Shown: positions 32,313 through 41,435, counted from the first letter of the stretch. The stretch is 53,904 nt of DNA from JAUVXJ01 sp034430275 (GCA_034430275.1 DAOUEW010000130.1:1-53904), one strand, 5' to 3'. Program-made: numbers and translations. The notes: a model not told the origin generated them from the letters alone.

Positions 32313-33842
32313 CTACTTCGCATAGTCCACAGCTCTAGTCTCACGGATGACTGTGACCTTGATCTGCCCCGGATACTGGAGGTTCTCCTCAACCTTGCGG
32401 GCCACGTCCTTGGACAAGCGCAGGATCCCCAGGTCATCGATCTGCTCGGGCTTGACCACGACCCGAATCTCGCGTCCAGCCTGGATGGCGTAGCACTCTC
32501 CGATACCCTCGAACGAACTGGCTACGTCTTCCAGGGCCTTGATCCGCCTGATGTAGGTCTCCAGGCTCTCCCGGCGCGCTCCCGGTCGAGCTCCGGATAT
32601 GGCGTCCGCAGCGGCCACCAACACAGCCTCCACGCTCTGGGCCTCCTCTTCCCCGTGATGGGCGGCAACGGCATTGACCAGAGCAGGCGACTTGCCGTAT
32701 CTCCTGACCAGGTCGCCGCCGATCAGTGCATGCGGCCCCTCGACCTCGTGATCCACAGCCTTGCCGATGTCATGCAGCAAGCCCGCCTCCTTGGCCAGAT
32801 CCACATCGGCCCCCAACTCTGCTGCCATCATCCTCGCCAGGTGCGCCGTCTGAATGGCGTGCTCGAGTTGGTTCTGCCCGTAACTGGTCCTGTACTTGAG
32901 CCTTCCCAGGAGTTTCACCAGTTCAGGGTGTAGCCCTGTGATGCCCACGTCAAAGACGGCTCTCTCACCCTCCTCCTGGATGATCGCCTCCACCTCACGC
33001 TTGGACTTGGCCACCACTTCTTCGATCCGACCCGGATGGATACGCCCGTCCACGATCAGCTTCGTCAGCGCCAGGCGCGCTATCTCTCGCCTGACGGGGT
33101 CGAAACTGGAGATGGTTACCGCCTCGGGCGTATCGTCGACGATCAGATCCACTCCAGCAGCGTTCTCCAGAGCTCTGATGTTGCGACCTCCGCGCCCGAT
33201 GATCCGCCCCTTCAACTCGTCGCTGGGCAGATCGACGCTGGAGACGGTGCCCTCCGCCACCTCATCCGAAGCATAGCGCTGAATCGCCTCGCTGATGATC
33301 TTCCGCGCCTGGCGATCCGCGGTCTCCTTGGCCTCCTGCTCCACCTCCCTGATCACGCGTGCCATGTCCTGCCGGCTCTCTGCCTCAACCGCATTCAGCA
33401 GGAGCCCTTTGGCCTCGTCCCGTGTCAGCGAGGACACAGCCTCCAACTCCTCCGTGCGCCGGCGCTTCAACTCCTCCAACTCGTCCTCTTTGCGCTTCAG
33501 ATTCGCCTCTTGCGAGGCCAGCTTCCTCTCCCTCGCCTCCAAGGGCTCCAGGCGACGCTCCAGCGCCTCCTGCCGCTTCTGCAACCGCTCCTCCTGATCT
33601 CGGGCCCGCCTGCGTCTATCCTTGAGCTCCGCCTCACCCTCGCGCATGATGTTCAGGCTCTCGTCCTTCGCCTCGAGGAGCATCTCCTTCTGTTTGGACA
33701 TGGCCTCAGCGACGATGCGGTCCGCCTCTGCCTGCGCGGCCTTCACCTTGGACGTACCCAGGTACTGCCTGAGCACGTAGCCGACCGCGAAGCCAGCCAG
33801 AAGGCATGCCAGTAGTCCCAATCCTATGGTAACAGGTTCCAT
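32313..33842 (-). CDS. rny: Ribonuclease Y
   Basis: 509 aa. One N-terminal membrane helix (residues 5-25) is followed by a long charged coiled coil (about 30-190). Next come a KH RNA-binding domain (LPSDELKGRIIGRGGRNIRALENAAGVDLIVDDTPEAV) and an HD hydrolase domain (LEHAIQTAHLARMMAAELGADVDLAKEAGLLHDIGKAVDHE). RNase Y starts mRNA decay at the membrane. The length and order match the family closely. It is situated between recX and dnaG on the same strand; recA-recX-rny clustering is common. Confidence 0.96.
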   Translation of the reverse strand: MEPVTIGLGLLACLLAGFAVGYVLRQYLGTSKVKAAQAEADRIVAEAMSKQKEMLLEAKDESLNIMREGEAELKDRRRRARDQEERLQKRQEALERRLEPLEARERKLASQEANLKRKEDELEELKRRRTEELEAVSSLTRDEAKGLLLNAVEAESRQDMARVIREVEQEAKETADRQARKIISEAIQRYASDEVAEGTVSSVDLPSDELKGRIIGRGGRNIRALENAAGVDLIVDDTPEAVTISSFDPVRREIARLALTKLIVDGRIHPGRIEEVVAKSKREVEAIIQEEGERAVFDVGITGLHPELVKLLGRLKYRTSYGQNQLEHAIQTAHLARMMAAELGADVDLAKEAGLLHDIGKAVDHEVEGPHALIGGDLVRRYGKSPALVNAVAAHHGEEEAQSVEAVLVAAADAISGARPGARRESLETYIRRIKALEDVASSFEGIGECYAIQAGREIRVVVKPEQIDDLGILRLSKDVARKVEENLQYPGQIKVTVIRETRAVDYAK

Positions 33843-33883
33843 TTCCCGCTCTACTCCTTTCCAGCGCCGCCCTTAGAACGCGA

Positions 33884-34525
33884 CTAGCCGTCCGCTGCGC
33901 CCTCCTCACCTCTCTGGAGAAGGACACGCGACACTGTTTCTCTCACCACCTCATAGTCAAACCCACGCCGCCTCAGGAAGCCGCTCATCTTCGCGCTGAA
34001 GCCCTCATCGTCCAGCCCAGCATACCTGGTGGCCTTGCTCGATGCCGCTCGGAAGGCGCTACTCTCTTCGTCCACGCCGGACAGAACCTCCACGACGAGT
34101 TCCTCGTCGATGCCTTTGGCCCGGAGTTCCTGCCGCAGCAGACGCCGACCCCGGGGCCTGAATGTCTCTCGGTTCTCGACCCAGTACCGAGCGAAGGCCC
34201 GGTCGTCCAGCAATCCCACTCGCTCCAAACGGCCCGCCACCAACTCACAGACCTCCGCACTTACCCCTTTCTCACGCAAGTAACGTCTCACCTCGCTGGT
34301 ACTGCGCGGGCGATAGGCCAGATACTTCAGGCACTTGTCGTAGGCCGTCTCCTCAGAGTCCCGCGCTTGCAGCTTCTCGATCTCCTCGTCCGAGAGGTTA
34401 TCCCCTCGGCCCACTGAAGCTGCGACGTCCAGTGCCAAACTGAAGCCGTACTGGCCATCGAGATAGACGTTGACGCGCCTGCTGTTTCTGGCCTGCATCT
34501 TGATGTCGGTGACTTGCCCTCCCAT
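33884..34525 (-). CDS. recX: RecA regulator RecX
   Basis: 213 aa, three-helix tandem repeats. Typical segments are YDKCLKYLAYRPRSTSEVRRYLREKGVSAEVCELVAGRLERVGLLDDRAFARYWVENRETFRPRGRRLLRQELRAKGIDEELV. It binds and modulates RecA filaments. The ATG at 34525 lies 16 bp after a strong terminator hairpin; ATG 34498 is an alternative start. The terminator implies that expression from recA is attenuated, as known for E. coli recA-recX, although the hairpin here is much stronger and the gap larger. Confidence 0.9.
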   Translation of the reverse strand: MGGQVTDIKMQARNSRRVNVYLDGQYGFSLALDVAASVGRGDNLSDEEIEKLQARDSEETAYDKCLKYLAYRPRSTSEVRRYLREKGVSAEVCELVAGRLERVGLLDDRAFARYWVENRETFRPRGRRLLRQELRAKGIDEELVVEVLSGVDEESSAFRAASSKATRYAGLDDEGFSAKMSGFLRRRGFDYEVVRETVSRVLLQRGEEGAADG

Positions 34526-34542
34526 GTGCTGCCCGCCGATAC

Positions 34543-34573
34543 AAAAAACAGCCGTGGCGCACAGCCACGACTG
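34543..34573 (-). terminator. Strong terminator between recA and recX
   Basis: Minus strand: 10-bp stem (34549-34558 with 34564-34573, one G-U pair), 5-nt loop, then TTTTTT. It ends 18 bp before the recX start codon, so most transcripts from recA should stop here. Confidence 0.88.
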
Positions 34574-34600
34574 CGGTAGGATGATCCAACGTGCCTACCG
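34574..34600 (-). promoter_or_regulatory. Second stem-loop directly preceding the recX terminator
   Basis: CGGTAGG (34574-34580) and CCTACCG (34594-34600) form a perfect 7-bp stem abutting the terminator stem. Such tandem stems could act as an attenuator or antiterminator pair. Minus-strand TTGATC with a 17-bp spacer and GATCAT inside this area is at best a weak promoter. Confidence 0.4.
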
Positions 34601-34648
34601 GGAGATCAAGGGAGGACGTTCGCAAGGGCCGTCGCTTGGTCCGACGCC

Positions 34649-34783
34649 CTATCCCTCAATGCCCCGCTTGAGAAGCGCTATCTCGTGCGGCGAGTCCTCA
34701 GGCTCCCACCTGCGTGGAGGCCTGTTGAGAACCTTTACTTCTGTTGCCGTCCAAGTCTCAGGGGCAAGAACCTCGCCGCCCAC
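34649..34783 (-). CDS. Possible 44-aa protein between recA and recX
   Basis: GTG start at 34783, with AGAGGA 9 nt upstream. The product begins GGEVLAPETWTATEVKVLNR and ends with ALLKRGIEG. The reading frame remains open further upstream (from about 34846) with protein-like composition, so the true start could be earlier. No family is recognised. It is followed 49 bp later by the two stem-loops. It may be a leader-type gene of recX or an independent small protein. Confidence 0.35.
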   Translation of the reverse strand: MGGEVLAPETWTATEVKVLNRPPRRWEPEDSPHEIALLKRGIEG

Positions 34784-34892
34784 TGCTCTTTTTCCTCTAT
34801 CAAGATCAATCGCCGAGGGAAAGGAGCTTTCCTCCCTCTATCACGACAGTCGGTGAATCCACACCCGTGGCTCTGAGCCAAGTATAGAAAGC

Positions 34893-35987
34893 CTACTCTT
34901 CTGCTGGCTCTGCCGACGGTTCCTCAACCTCCGCCGACCCAGCCTCTCCGTTACCGCTCCTTTCAGGAGGTTTCCTCACCGGCCAGGGCACCGCCGTCAA
35001 GCCGGCCCCACTCCGTACCTTGTCGCTTAACTCCTGCGCCAGTTGGGGATTCTCCCGCAAGAAAGCCTTGGCATTCTCCCGGCCCTGCGCCAACCTGGTC
35101 TCACCGTATGAGAAGTAGGCTCCCTTCTTGTCAAGGAGCCCCATCTCCACGGCTACGTCGAGCAGGTCGCCCTCTCGAGAGATGCCCTCGTCGTACATGA
35201 TGTCGAACTCCGCCTTCCTGAAGGGCGGCGCCACCTTGTTCTTCTTCACCCAGACCTTCGTGCGGTTGCCTACGACCTCGGTCCCGGCCTTGATCGATTG
35301 CACCCGCCGAATATCCAGCCGTACCGACGCGTAGAACTTCAAGGCGCGCCCACCTGGCGTGGTCTCCGGATTGCCGAAGAGGACGCCCACTTTCATCCGC
35401 AACTGATTGGTGAAGATCACGGCGGTCTTGGATCTCTTGATGGCGCCCGTCAGCTTCCTCAAGGCCTGGGACATCAGCCGTGCCTGTAACGCCACGTGCT
35501 GATCGCCCATCTCCCCTTCGATCTCAGCTCTGGGCACGAGGGCCGCCACGGAGTCCACCACCACCACGTCCACGGCACCGCTCCTTACGAGAGCCTCCGT
35601 GATCTCCAGTGCCTGCTCGGCAGTGTCTGGTTGGGAGATGAGAAGTTCTTCGACGTCCACCCCACACTTGGCGGCATAGGTGGGATCGAGGACATGCTCT
35701 ACGTCGATGAAGGCCGCGATGCCCCCGTCACGCTGTGCCTCCGCGATGATGTGCTGGCACAACGTGGTCTTCCCAGACCCCTCCGGGCCGAAGATCTCCG
35801 CCACTCGTCCCCTGGGTATCCCACCAACCCCCAGGGCCAGGTCCAGGCCAATGGAGCCCGTCGGTATGACCTCCACATCCATGCCAGGGGCTGATCCCAG
35901 CTTCATCACAGCCCCGTCACCGTACCTTTTCGTTATCTGCGAGAGGGTCACCTCCAGGGCCTTCTCTCGACCGTCCTTCCCCTCCAT
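34893..35987 (-). CDS. recA: Recombinase RecA
   Basis: 364 aa from the ATG at 35987 (GGAAGGAG ribosome site). The core is canonical: Walker A FGPEGSGKTTLCQHIIAEAQ, VDVVVVDSVAALVPRAEIEGEMGD, loop L2 FTNQLRMKVGVLFGNPETTPGGRALKFYASVRLDIRR, and the C-terminal VWVKKNKVAPPFRKAEFDI. An acidic tail (AEVEEPSAEPAEE) follows. It drives homologous recombination and SOS induction. The promoter carries an SOS-type box, so the gene is probably LexA-regulated. Confidence 0.98.
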   Translation of the reverse strand: MEGKDGREKALEVTLSQITKRYGDGAVMKLGSAPGMDVEVIPTGSIGLDLALGVGGIPRGRVAEIFGPEGSGKTTLCQHIIAEAQRDGGIAAFIDVEHVLDPTYAAKCGVDVEELLISQPDTAEQALEITEALVRSGAVDVVVVDSVAALVPRAEIEGEMGDQHVALQARLMSQALRKLTGAIKRSKTAVIFTNQLRMKVGVLFGNPETTPGGRALKFYASVRLDIRRVQSIKAGTEVVGNRTKVWVKKNKVAPPFRKAEFDIMYDEGISREGDLLDVAVEMGLLDKKGAYFSYGETRLAQGRENAKAFLRENPQLAQELSDKVRSGAGLTAVPWPVRKPPERSGNGEAGSAEVEEPSAEPAEE

Positions 35988-36018
35988 GGATGCTCCTTCC
36001 GGGTTTCCCCATTTTGTG

Positions 36019-36047
36019 AGTTTACTCCAAAACCTGACCGAAAGCAA
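36019..36047 (-). promoter_or_regulatory. recA promoter
   Basis: Minus strand TTGCTT (36042-36047), 17-bp spacer, TAAACT (36019-36024). The SOS-type box lies 5 bp upstream of the -35. Confidence 0.65.
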
Positions 36048-36052
36048 GCTAT

Positions 36053-36068
36053 TAGAACCTATGTTCTA
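36053..36068. promoter_or_regulatory. SOS (LexA) box TAGAAC-CTAT-GTTCTA
   Basis: Perfect palindrome with the GAAC-N4-GTTC core known for LexA boxes of Gram-positive type and many Chloroflexota. It lies between the divergent recA and 799-aa gene promoters and could control both. Confidence 0.75.
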
Positions 36069-36100
36069 TTCTATCACAGAAAGCCCCTGAGTGCAAACTG

Positions 36101-36109
36101 TGGTATACT
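36101..36109 (+). promoter_or_regulatory. Extended -10 promoter of the 799-aa gene
   Basis: TGG directly before TATACT (36104-36109), 19 bp ahead of the start codon and 32 bp beyond the SOS box. No good -35 is visible, so the SOS-box region would lie under the polymerase. Confidence 0.5.
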
Positions 36110-36127
36110 CTATCCCAAGGACCGCCC

Positions 36128-38527
36128 ATGATGCTGCAGATTGACCACTTCATACCTGCCAGAGAAGCGGCACGCCAGGTACCACTGCAACGGTTCCTGC
36201 AACCCCTGCCCGCTGACGTCCTCGGTCGATACATCGCCGCCTACACTACTCCCGGAGAACTGGTCCTCGACCCCATGGCTCAGACCACGACCCTCCCAGA
36301 GACAGCCGCACAGCAGACGAGAAAGGCCATTGCTGCCAACTTCAACCCCATCGATACCCTGGTAGTGGAGGCCATGCTCACCCTCCCCAGCCCGGAGGAG
36401 ATAGACGCGGCCACGATGCAACTGGGCGACAGCCCCAAGAGAGGTGTGCCCCTCCGCGATCACATCAATCAACTGTACGAGAGTTCCTGTCGGCGCTGCT
36501 CGAACCCTGTTTTCGTCGAGCGCTTCGTGTGGGACGGTGAAAAGGACAGGCCGGTGGAGAAGTACTACCGTTGCCCCCGCTGTGAAACCGAGGGCCTCTT
36601 CCCCACCGACGACTCCGACCTTGCTCTCTTACGAGGGATCGAGAGCCAGGGGGTACATTACTGGTATCTGCTGGACAGGCTCGCCCAACCCCACGACCCA
36701 GAGCGCCGCCTGGCGGAGGAGTTGCTGGGACTGTATACACCACGCAGCCTGTACGCACTGGCAGACATCTCCATGAAGATGGAGTCCCTCTTTGCAGAGC
36801 CTCCTCTCCGGCTCGCACTACAGCTCATCCTGCTCCACTGCCTCGACACCTGCAACAAGCTTGCTTCGGGTCCGGCACCGCGATCCACAACCCTCAGACT
36901 CCACCCGCCCAGCACGTTCGTTGAGAGCAACGTGTGGGTCGCCTTCGAGGAAGCGTATCGTCTCGTGAGGGGACTGGCACCGGCCGCTGGTGTCAATCTC
37001 TCGTCTGACGTCCAACACCTCATGGCAGCGGGAGAAGCCCCTGTCCTCGTTCTCACCGAGCCACTACGAGGGCTCAGTGCCATGCTGCCCCCCGCCACCG
37101 TGAGTCTGGTCGTCTCCGCCCCTCGCGCATACTACCGGCCTTTCTGGGCCCTCTCTTATCTGTGGAGCGGCTGGCTCTGGGGGAGGCAGAAGGCGGCGAT
37201 TTTGACGCCCCTGTTGCGCAGAAGGGTCATGGGCTGGTCGTGGTATCGGCGTACGCTGGCCGCCGCGCTCCGAAGCCTCCACCGCCCTATGCGCTCCCAG
37301 GGCAGGATGGTCTTCCTCCTCGAGGACGCCGACATGACCCACGTGACCAACCTCATCCTGGCCAGCGTGGCTGGCCAGTTCAAGCTCGAAAGGGTTCTTT
37401 ACCAGCCGCAAGATGCTCAACCTCCACGGCAACCCATGCAGGGGGTGGCCGGAGCGTATCGACTCACCTTTGCCAGAGACGATGCTTCCCCGCCCGAACC
37501 GCGAGAGCTATCCCCCGACGAACTCGCTCCCGTGCTTCAGAGGGCAGCCCGCAGGGCTATCAGAGAAGTGCTGAGAGAGCGAGGCGAGGCCCTCCACCTG
37601 AGCTGGCTCCACAGCGCCGTCTACACACGGTGGGCTCGCGACGGCCTCCTGAGACAGGCTGTCACCCTGGACAAGGAATCATCCGTCGCCGATTTCCTAA
37701 CCCAGCAACTGGAAGCAGCCCTCGAAGAGGCCCTCCAAACGCAGGCCCTGGAGCTCCTGCCCGTCGCCCCAGCCGATGAGGAAGGCGCCCAACTGTGGTG
37801 GCTGGCGGGAAAGGGATACCCCTCCCGTCCCCTCGCCGAGCGCGTCGAGCACGAGGTCTACGAGGCCCTCCACGAAGCCCCGGACTTGTCCCCGGAGCTC
37901 TTCGAAGACCACATCTACTCGCGCTTCCCTGGTCTCTTCACGCCCGGCCCCGGGTTGCTGGAGAAGTGTCTCCAGTCCTACGGGCTACGCGACGAAGACT
38001 CCGGCCAGTGGCGTCTCAGGCCTGAGGACGACCCCGACAGGCTGGCGCGCGCGAGGAGCGACGCCCGGACTCTCTTGAACACGGTGGGACACCATCTCGG
38101 CTACGAGGTGGCAACCGTTGCCGGCCACCCCGCAGTGGCACACACCGGCTCATCCGAGCAGTCTCACCGCCTGTCCAGGGGGATCGACGTGGTGTGGGAG
38201 GGGGATGAGCAAACACCTCTCTGCCTCTTTGCCGTCAAGCACACAACCGAGTTCGGCGATGTTCTGGGGACGCGCGCACGCGGAGGTAACGAAGACGAAC
38301 GGTACATAGTGATCGCGGAACGCCGTCTCGACCTGCTGAGCTTCAGAATGGAGACGGAGTTGCTGCTCCGCAGAGCCCTCACGGAGGGAAAGTGGAGATT
38401 CATCAAGCTAGGCCATCTAAGGCAACTGGCTGCCAGAAAGTCAATCGACCGACGGAGCCTGGCAGAGATCGTCGGCCTGCACCCCGCCATCGAGAAACCC
38501 GACACCCAGTTACCCCTCTTCTCGTGA
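36128..38527 (+). CDS. Degenerate DNA methyltransferase-like protein with nuclease-like C-terminus
   Basis: 799 aa. The layout follows DUF1156-type site-specific DNA methylases: GELVLDPMAQTTTL (residues 43-56) at the SAM-loop position, a CxxC zinc ribbon (Cys121/124 and Cys149/152), YTPRSLYALADI (203-214), and SLVVSAPRAYYRPFWALSYLWSGWLW (326-351) where active enzymes have DPPY. Both the SAM-loop FxGxGT and the DPPY are lost, so methylation is unlikely. The C-terminal region (about 660-770) resembles a PD-(D/E)XK fold (GIDVVWEGD with Asp687; LFAVKHTTEF with Lys704), missing the usual Glu. It shares an SOS box with recA. Role unknown; damage-induced DNA binding is an inference. Confidence 0.7.
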   Translation: MMLQIDHFIPAREAARQVPLQRFLQPLPADVLGRYIAAYTTPGELVLDPMAQTTTLPETAAQQTRKAIAANFNPIDTLVVEAMLTLPSPEEIDAATMQLGDSPKRGVPLRDHINQLYESSCRRCSNPVFVERFVWDGEKDRPVEKYYRCPRCETEGLFPTDDSDLALLRGIESQGVHYWYLLDRLAQPHDPERRLAEELLGLYTPRSLYALADISMKMESLFAEPPLRLALQLILLHCLDTCNKLASGPAPRSTTLRLHPPSTFVESNVWVAFEEAYRLVRGLAPAAGVNLSSDVQHLMAAGEAPVLVLTEPLRGLSAMLPPATVSLVVSAPRAYYRPFWALSYLWSGWLWGRQKAAILTPLLRRRVMGWSWYRRTLAAALRSLHRPMRSQGRMVFLLEDADMTHVTNLILASVAGQFKLERVLYQPQDAQPPRQPMQGVAGAYRLTFARDDASPPEPRELSPDELAPVLQRAARRAIREVLRERGEALHLSWLHSAVYTRWARDGLLRQAVTLDKESSVADFLTQQLEAALEEALQTQALELLPVAPADEEGAQLWWLAGKGYPSRPLAERVEHEVYEALHEAPDLSPELFEDHIYSRFPGLFTPGPGLLEKCLQSYGLRDEDSGQWRLRPEDDPDRLARARSDARTLLNTVGHHLGYEVATVAGHPAVAHTGSSEQSHRLSRGIDVVWEGDEQTPLCLFAVKHTTEFGDVLGTRARGGNEDERYIVIAERRLDLLSFRMETELLLRRALTEGKWRFIKLGHLRQLAARKSIDRRSLAEIVGLHPAIEKPDTQLPLFS

Positions 38528-38567
38528 GCTCTCACCCCCAGCGATGGAAAGGCCAGGTCGTCCCGTC

Positions 38568-39239
38568 ATGACAGAGAAGGTGCTGCTCTCTTGGAGCGGA
38601 GGAAAAGACGCCGCGCTGGCCCTGCACGAGCTACAGGCTTCGAACGACTACAAGGTAACAGCTCTCCTCACCACGGTCACCCAGGAGTATGACCGCATCA
38701 CCATGCACGGCGTCCGGCGGGTACTTCTGGAGCTACAAGCGAAAGCCGTGGGCCTGCCTCTCCACACCGTCTTCATCTCGACGGCGACCACCGACGGAGA
38801 GTACAGGACGAAGATGAGAGAAGCGCTTCAACGGCACATCGACGCTGGCGTTTCGTATGTCGCCTTCGGAGACCTGTTCCTCGAAGAGGTGCGGCGTTAC
38901 AGAGAAGAGAACCTGGCTCAGATTGACCTTCACGCCTTGTTTCCGCTGTGGAAAAGGGACACCTCCAGACTCGCTCAGTCGTTTGTGCACGCGGGGTTCA
39001 AGGCCATCATCACCTGTGTTGATGGGCAGCACCTGGATGGTTCCTTCGTGGGCAGACGCTTCAATGAGCAACTTCTCGCCGACCTGCCGCCGTCGGTGGA
39101 CCCCTGCGGGGAGAACGGCGAGTTCCACTCCTTCGTCTACGATGGACCGATCTTCACCAACCGGGTGCGGTACAGGACAGGCGCGACCGTGCTGAGGGAC
39201 GACCGTTTCTACTACTGCGATCTCCTCCCCTCGCACTGA
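38568..39239 (+). CDS. PP-loop ATPase, diphthine-ammonia ligase (Dph6)-like
   Basis: 223 aa from the ATG at 38568 (an ATG at 38544 is also possible). The PP-loop is VLLSWSGGKDAALALHEL. Further family motifs are TTVTQEYDRITMHGVR, GDLFLEEVRRYREENL, FPLWKRDTSRLAQSFVHAGFKAIITCVD and the C-terminal DPCGENGEFHSFVYDGPIF. In archaea and eukaryotes the family completes diphthamide on EF2. Bacteria lack diphthamide, and the bacterial substrate is unknown. It begins 40 bp after the methylase-like gene and may be co-expressed. Confidence 0.88.
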   Translation: MTEKVLLSWSGGKDAALALHELQASNDYKVTALLTTVTQEYDRITMHGVRRVLLELQAKAVGLPLHTVFISTATTDGEYRTKMREALQRHIDAGVSYVAFGDLFLEEVRRYREENLAQIDLHALFPLWKRDTSRLAQSFVHAGFKAIITCVDGQHLDGSFVGRRFNEQLLADLPPSVDPCGENGEFHSFVYDGPIFTNRVRYRTGATVLRDDRFYYCDLLPSH

Positions 39240-39305
39240 GAACTGGTCCACCGGATCTGCGCGCCTTGGCCAGACTGGGGAGCAAAACGACACTGGGAGG
39301 GCCAC

Positions 39306-41375
39306 CTATTCGAATTGAACAGGCAGAGGGGACACCCCTATATTGACGACTACGTAGGCCACCAGCCCTCCCCCTTTGGTGCATGAGAGCAGGTATGGCG
39401 GCACATGGCTATCCTCCCAGCCCTCCAGGTCCGAGGCCGAGAACGCCTTCCGGCCCTCGCAGAGGAGCAGGTCTCTCCCAGATCTGTCACGGTCCATCAA
39501 CAAGATGTCGATCGTAAGATCCTCTGACTCACCAAGATCCACTACGAGCGTGTTCTGGCCATCGAACAGCTCTGCAGTCGACGACGGCGGCCAGAGACAC
39601 GGCGTAAAGATATTGTAGGGTGCGTTGCTACAACTGAAGCTCTTAAGAATCGGTCCCACCCAAGCACAGACGCCGCTCGGGCACTCTGGCGGCAGATGGG
39701 CGAGCAACTCGCGATTGGCGGTGATGAAGCCATACCACAGGTTCAATAAACAGTTGGAGCAGCCAGGCCCCGCCGCCTCGCCGCAATCGGCGGGGAGACA
39801 GCCTGTGTGCAGATTGCCGAAACTGAGCACCACTCGCCGCCCTTCACAGGGCTCCGGCCCGCTGGGCGGGTACTCGAAAGGTTCACTCAGGGGCGACTCG
39901 ACGCCGTGGCCCACTGGGCCGTTGTAGGCGCTGATCTGGAAACTGTACGTCTCGCCGCACGGTGGGTTCAAGTCAGACTCACCCAGTCTGGCGGTCTTGC
40001 CACCAGACCATACATACCCACGGTCAGAACCATTCCGGTAGATGCGGTACCTGTCTATCGCATCTGGATCGCCATCCCACTGCCAGCGCAGATACGCGTC
40101 GCCGTCTATGCGATCCATCCCCAAGGCATATGGTGCTTGTAACTCTCTCTCCGGATAGCAGGTGCCGGGACAGATGAGGTACCGCACCTTGAACCAACCC
40201 CCGTCCTCGCCGTCTTCCGATGTTGCCTCTAGCAGCTCTCCGCTCCAATCCAGGTCCGTGTGGTCTCTGATCACCTCACCCAGATAGATGGGCTCCGCGT
40301 CGGCTCGGTCACGAAACGCATAGCAGTGCATCTCCACGTGCAAGATGTCTCCATACACCGGCACCGTGCGGCTGTTCTCCAAACCGCCTAACTCCGCGGA
40401 GATATCCCACGAGGCAGCCCCTTCAGGGGGAAGAAACAGATCATCCCCACTGGGTACCCACTCCATCTCATTGTCGCCCAGCCGGACCAGACAGTACCCG
40501 GCAGAATACGGCCGGTCCGTACTCAGGGCACGGGCCTCCACCTCCAGTACAGCCGTCGGCGGGTCTGTCACTGGCAGATCAACGTCCAGTGAAGCGTCGG
40601 ATAGCTCCTCCACGTCGACGGGCGCATCCTCTCCAAGTCGTGGCTCCTCCTCAGGCGGAGGCAAATCCTCCCCAGGCTCATCCGCGATGTCCAGGGGTAG
40701 TTGAGCGACCGGCAGCTCCACTCCCGGCGGTAGCGGCTCTTCCTCCTCAGGTGAGGCGAGATAGGGCACCATGAGCATCTCTCCCGGCATCAAGGGTGCC
40801 TCGGGATCCACCCCAGGATTGCAGGCCAGTATCTCCTCCTGCGTGACCCCATATTGGGCAGCGATCGCCTCCAGTGTCTCTCCCTCCTGCACGAGGTGAG
40901 CTATCAGCAGCACCCCCGCACATCCCTCCTCGGGCATCTCGGTGGCGATCTCCGGTCCCTCCACTGCAAGCAGAGTAACGGCAGCCTGGCCCGAAACGCC
41001 GGCCACGTTGTATCCCCTGACCACGACGGTGTGGTTGCCCATCGTCTCAGGGACCCAGCTGGCCAGCAGGGGGAACGGGCTCATGCCCTCAGGGAAAGCG
41101 CTGGCCTGAGAGATGACCATCTGCCCATCGACCCAGAGCTGCATTCGCTCGATTCTGCTGGGATCATGGCCCGTGGCGAAGACCTGCACCGACTGGCCAA
41201 CGAAGACCTCGTCGCCGTGACTGGGCCGATCGATTTGAATCGCCGGCCCCTCCGCTGCTGCCACGGGAGCTACAACGACCGCTTGCGACTGGTAGAAAAG
41301 GACGCCCAGGGCGGCTACCACACAGACCACCAGCAACACTAACACAACCACCACTGCTATCTTAGCTTCGCGCAT
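39306..41375 (-). CDS. Membrane-anchored LysM / Ig-like / FN3 surface protein (cassette copy B)
   Basis: 689 aa. One membrane helix (residues 5-28), then an Ig-like domain (IQIDRPSHGDEVFVGQSVQVFATGHDPSRIERMQLWVDGQ), a LysM domain (AHLVQEGETLEAIAAQYGVTQEEILACNPGV), and an acidic Pro-rich linker (about 245-310). A long Cys-rich region with a fibronectin-III-like part (DAYLRWQWDGDPDAIDRYRIYRNG) follows. LysM should bind peptidoglycan; the rest lies outside the membrane. The start has GGGGAGGAG upstream. It is a paralogue of the 44738-42762 product in the same domain order, and follows lipoprotein copy B by 60 bp. Confidence 0.85.
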   Translation of the reverse strand: MREAKIAVVVVLVLLVVCVVAALGVLFYQSQAVVVAPVAAAEGPAIQIDRPSHGDEVFVGQSVQVFATGHDPSRIERMQLWVDGQMVISQASAFPEGMSPFPLLASWVPETMGNHTVVVRGYNVAGVSGQAAVTLLAVEGPEIATEMPEEGCAGVLLIAHLVQEGETLEAIAAQYGVTQEEILACNPGVDPEAPLMPGEMLMVPYLASPEEEEPLPPGVELPVAQLPLDIADEPGEDLPPPEEEPRLGEDAPVDVEELSDASLDVDLPVTDPPTAVLEVEARALSTDRPYSAGYCLVRLGDNEMEWVPSGDDLFLPPEGAASWDISAELGGLENSRTVPVYGDILHVEMHCYAFRDRADAEPIYLGEVIRDHTDLDWSGELLEATSEDGEDGGWFKVRYLICPGTCYPERELQAPYALGMDRIDGDAYLRWQWDGDPDAIDRYRIYRNGSDRGYVWSGGKTARLGESDLNPPCGETYSFQISAYNGPVGHGVESPLSEPFEYPPSGPEPCEGRRVVLSFGNLHTGCLPADCGEAAGPGCSNCLLNLWYGFITANRELLAHLPPECPSGVCAWVGPILKSFSCSNAPYNIFTPCLWPPSSTAELFDGQNTLVVDLGESEDLTIDILLMDRDRSGRDLLLCEGRKAFSASDLEGWEDSHVPPYLLSCTKGGGLVAYVVVNIGVSPLPVQFE

Positions 41376-41435
41376 CGTCGTCTCCTCCCCTGCTGCCGCA
41401 GAGTGTCGTCTCGACGTAGACCTTCGGACGGCCGC

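Noticed and set aside
31074..32933. Long plus-strand open frame (619 codons) opposite dnaG and rny
   Set aside because: Shadow of GC-rich coding sequence; composition is that of an antisense translation and the minus strand encodes clear DnaG.
37336..37346. parS-like CACGTG inside the 799-aa gene
   Set aside because: Context CCCACGTGACC does not fit the consensus outside the core.
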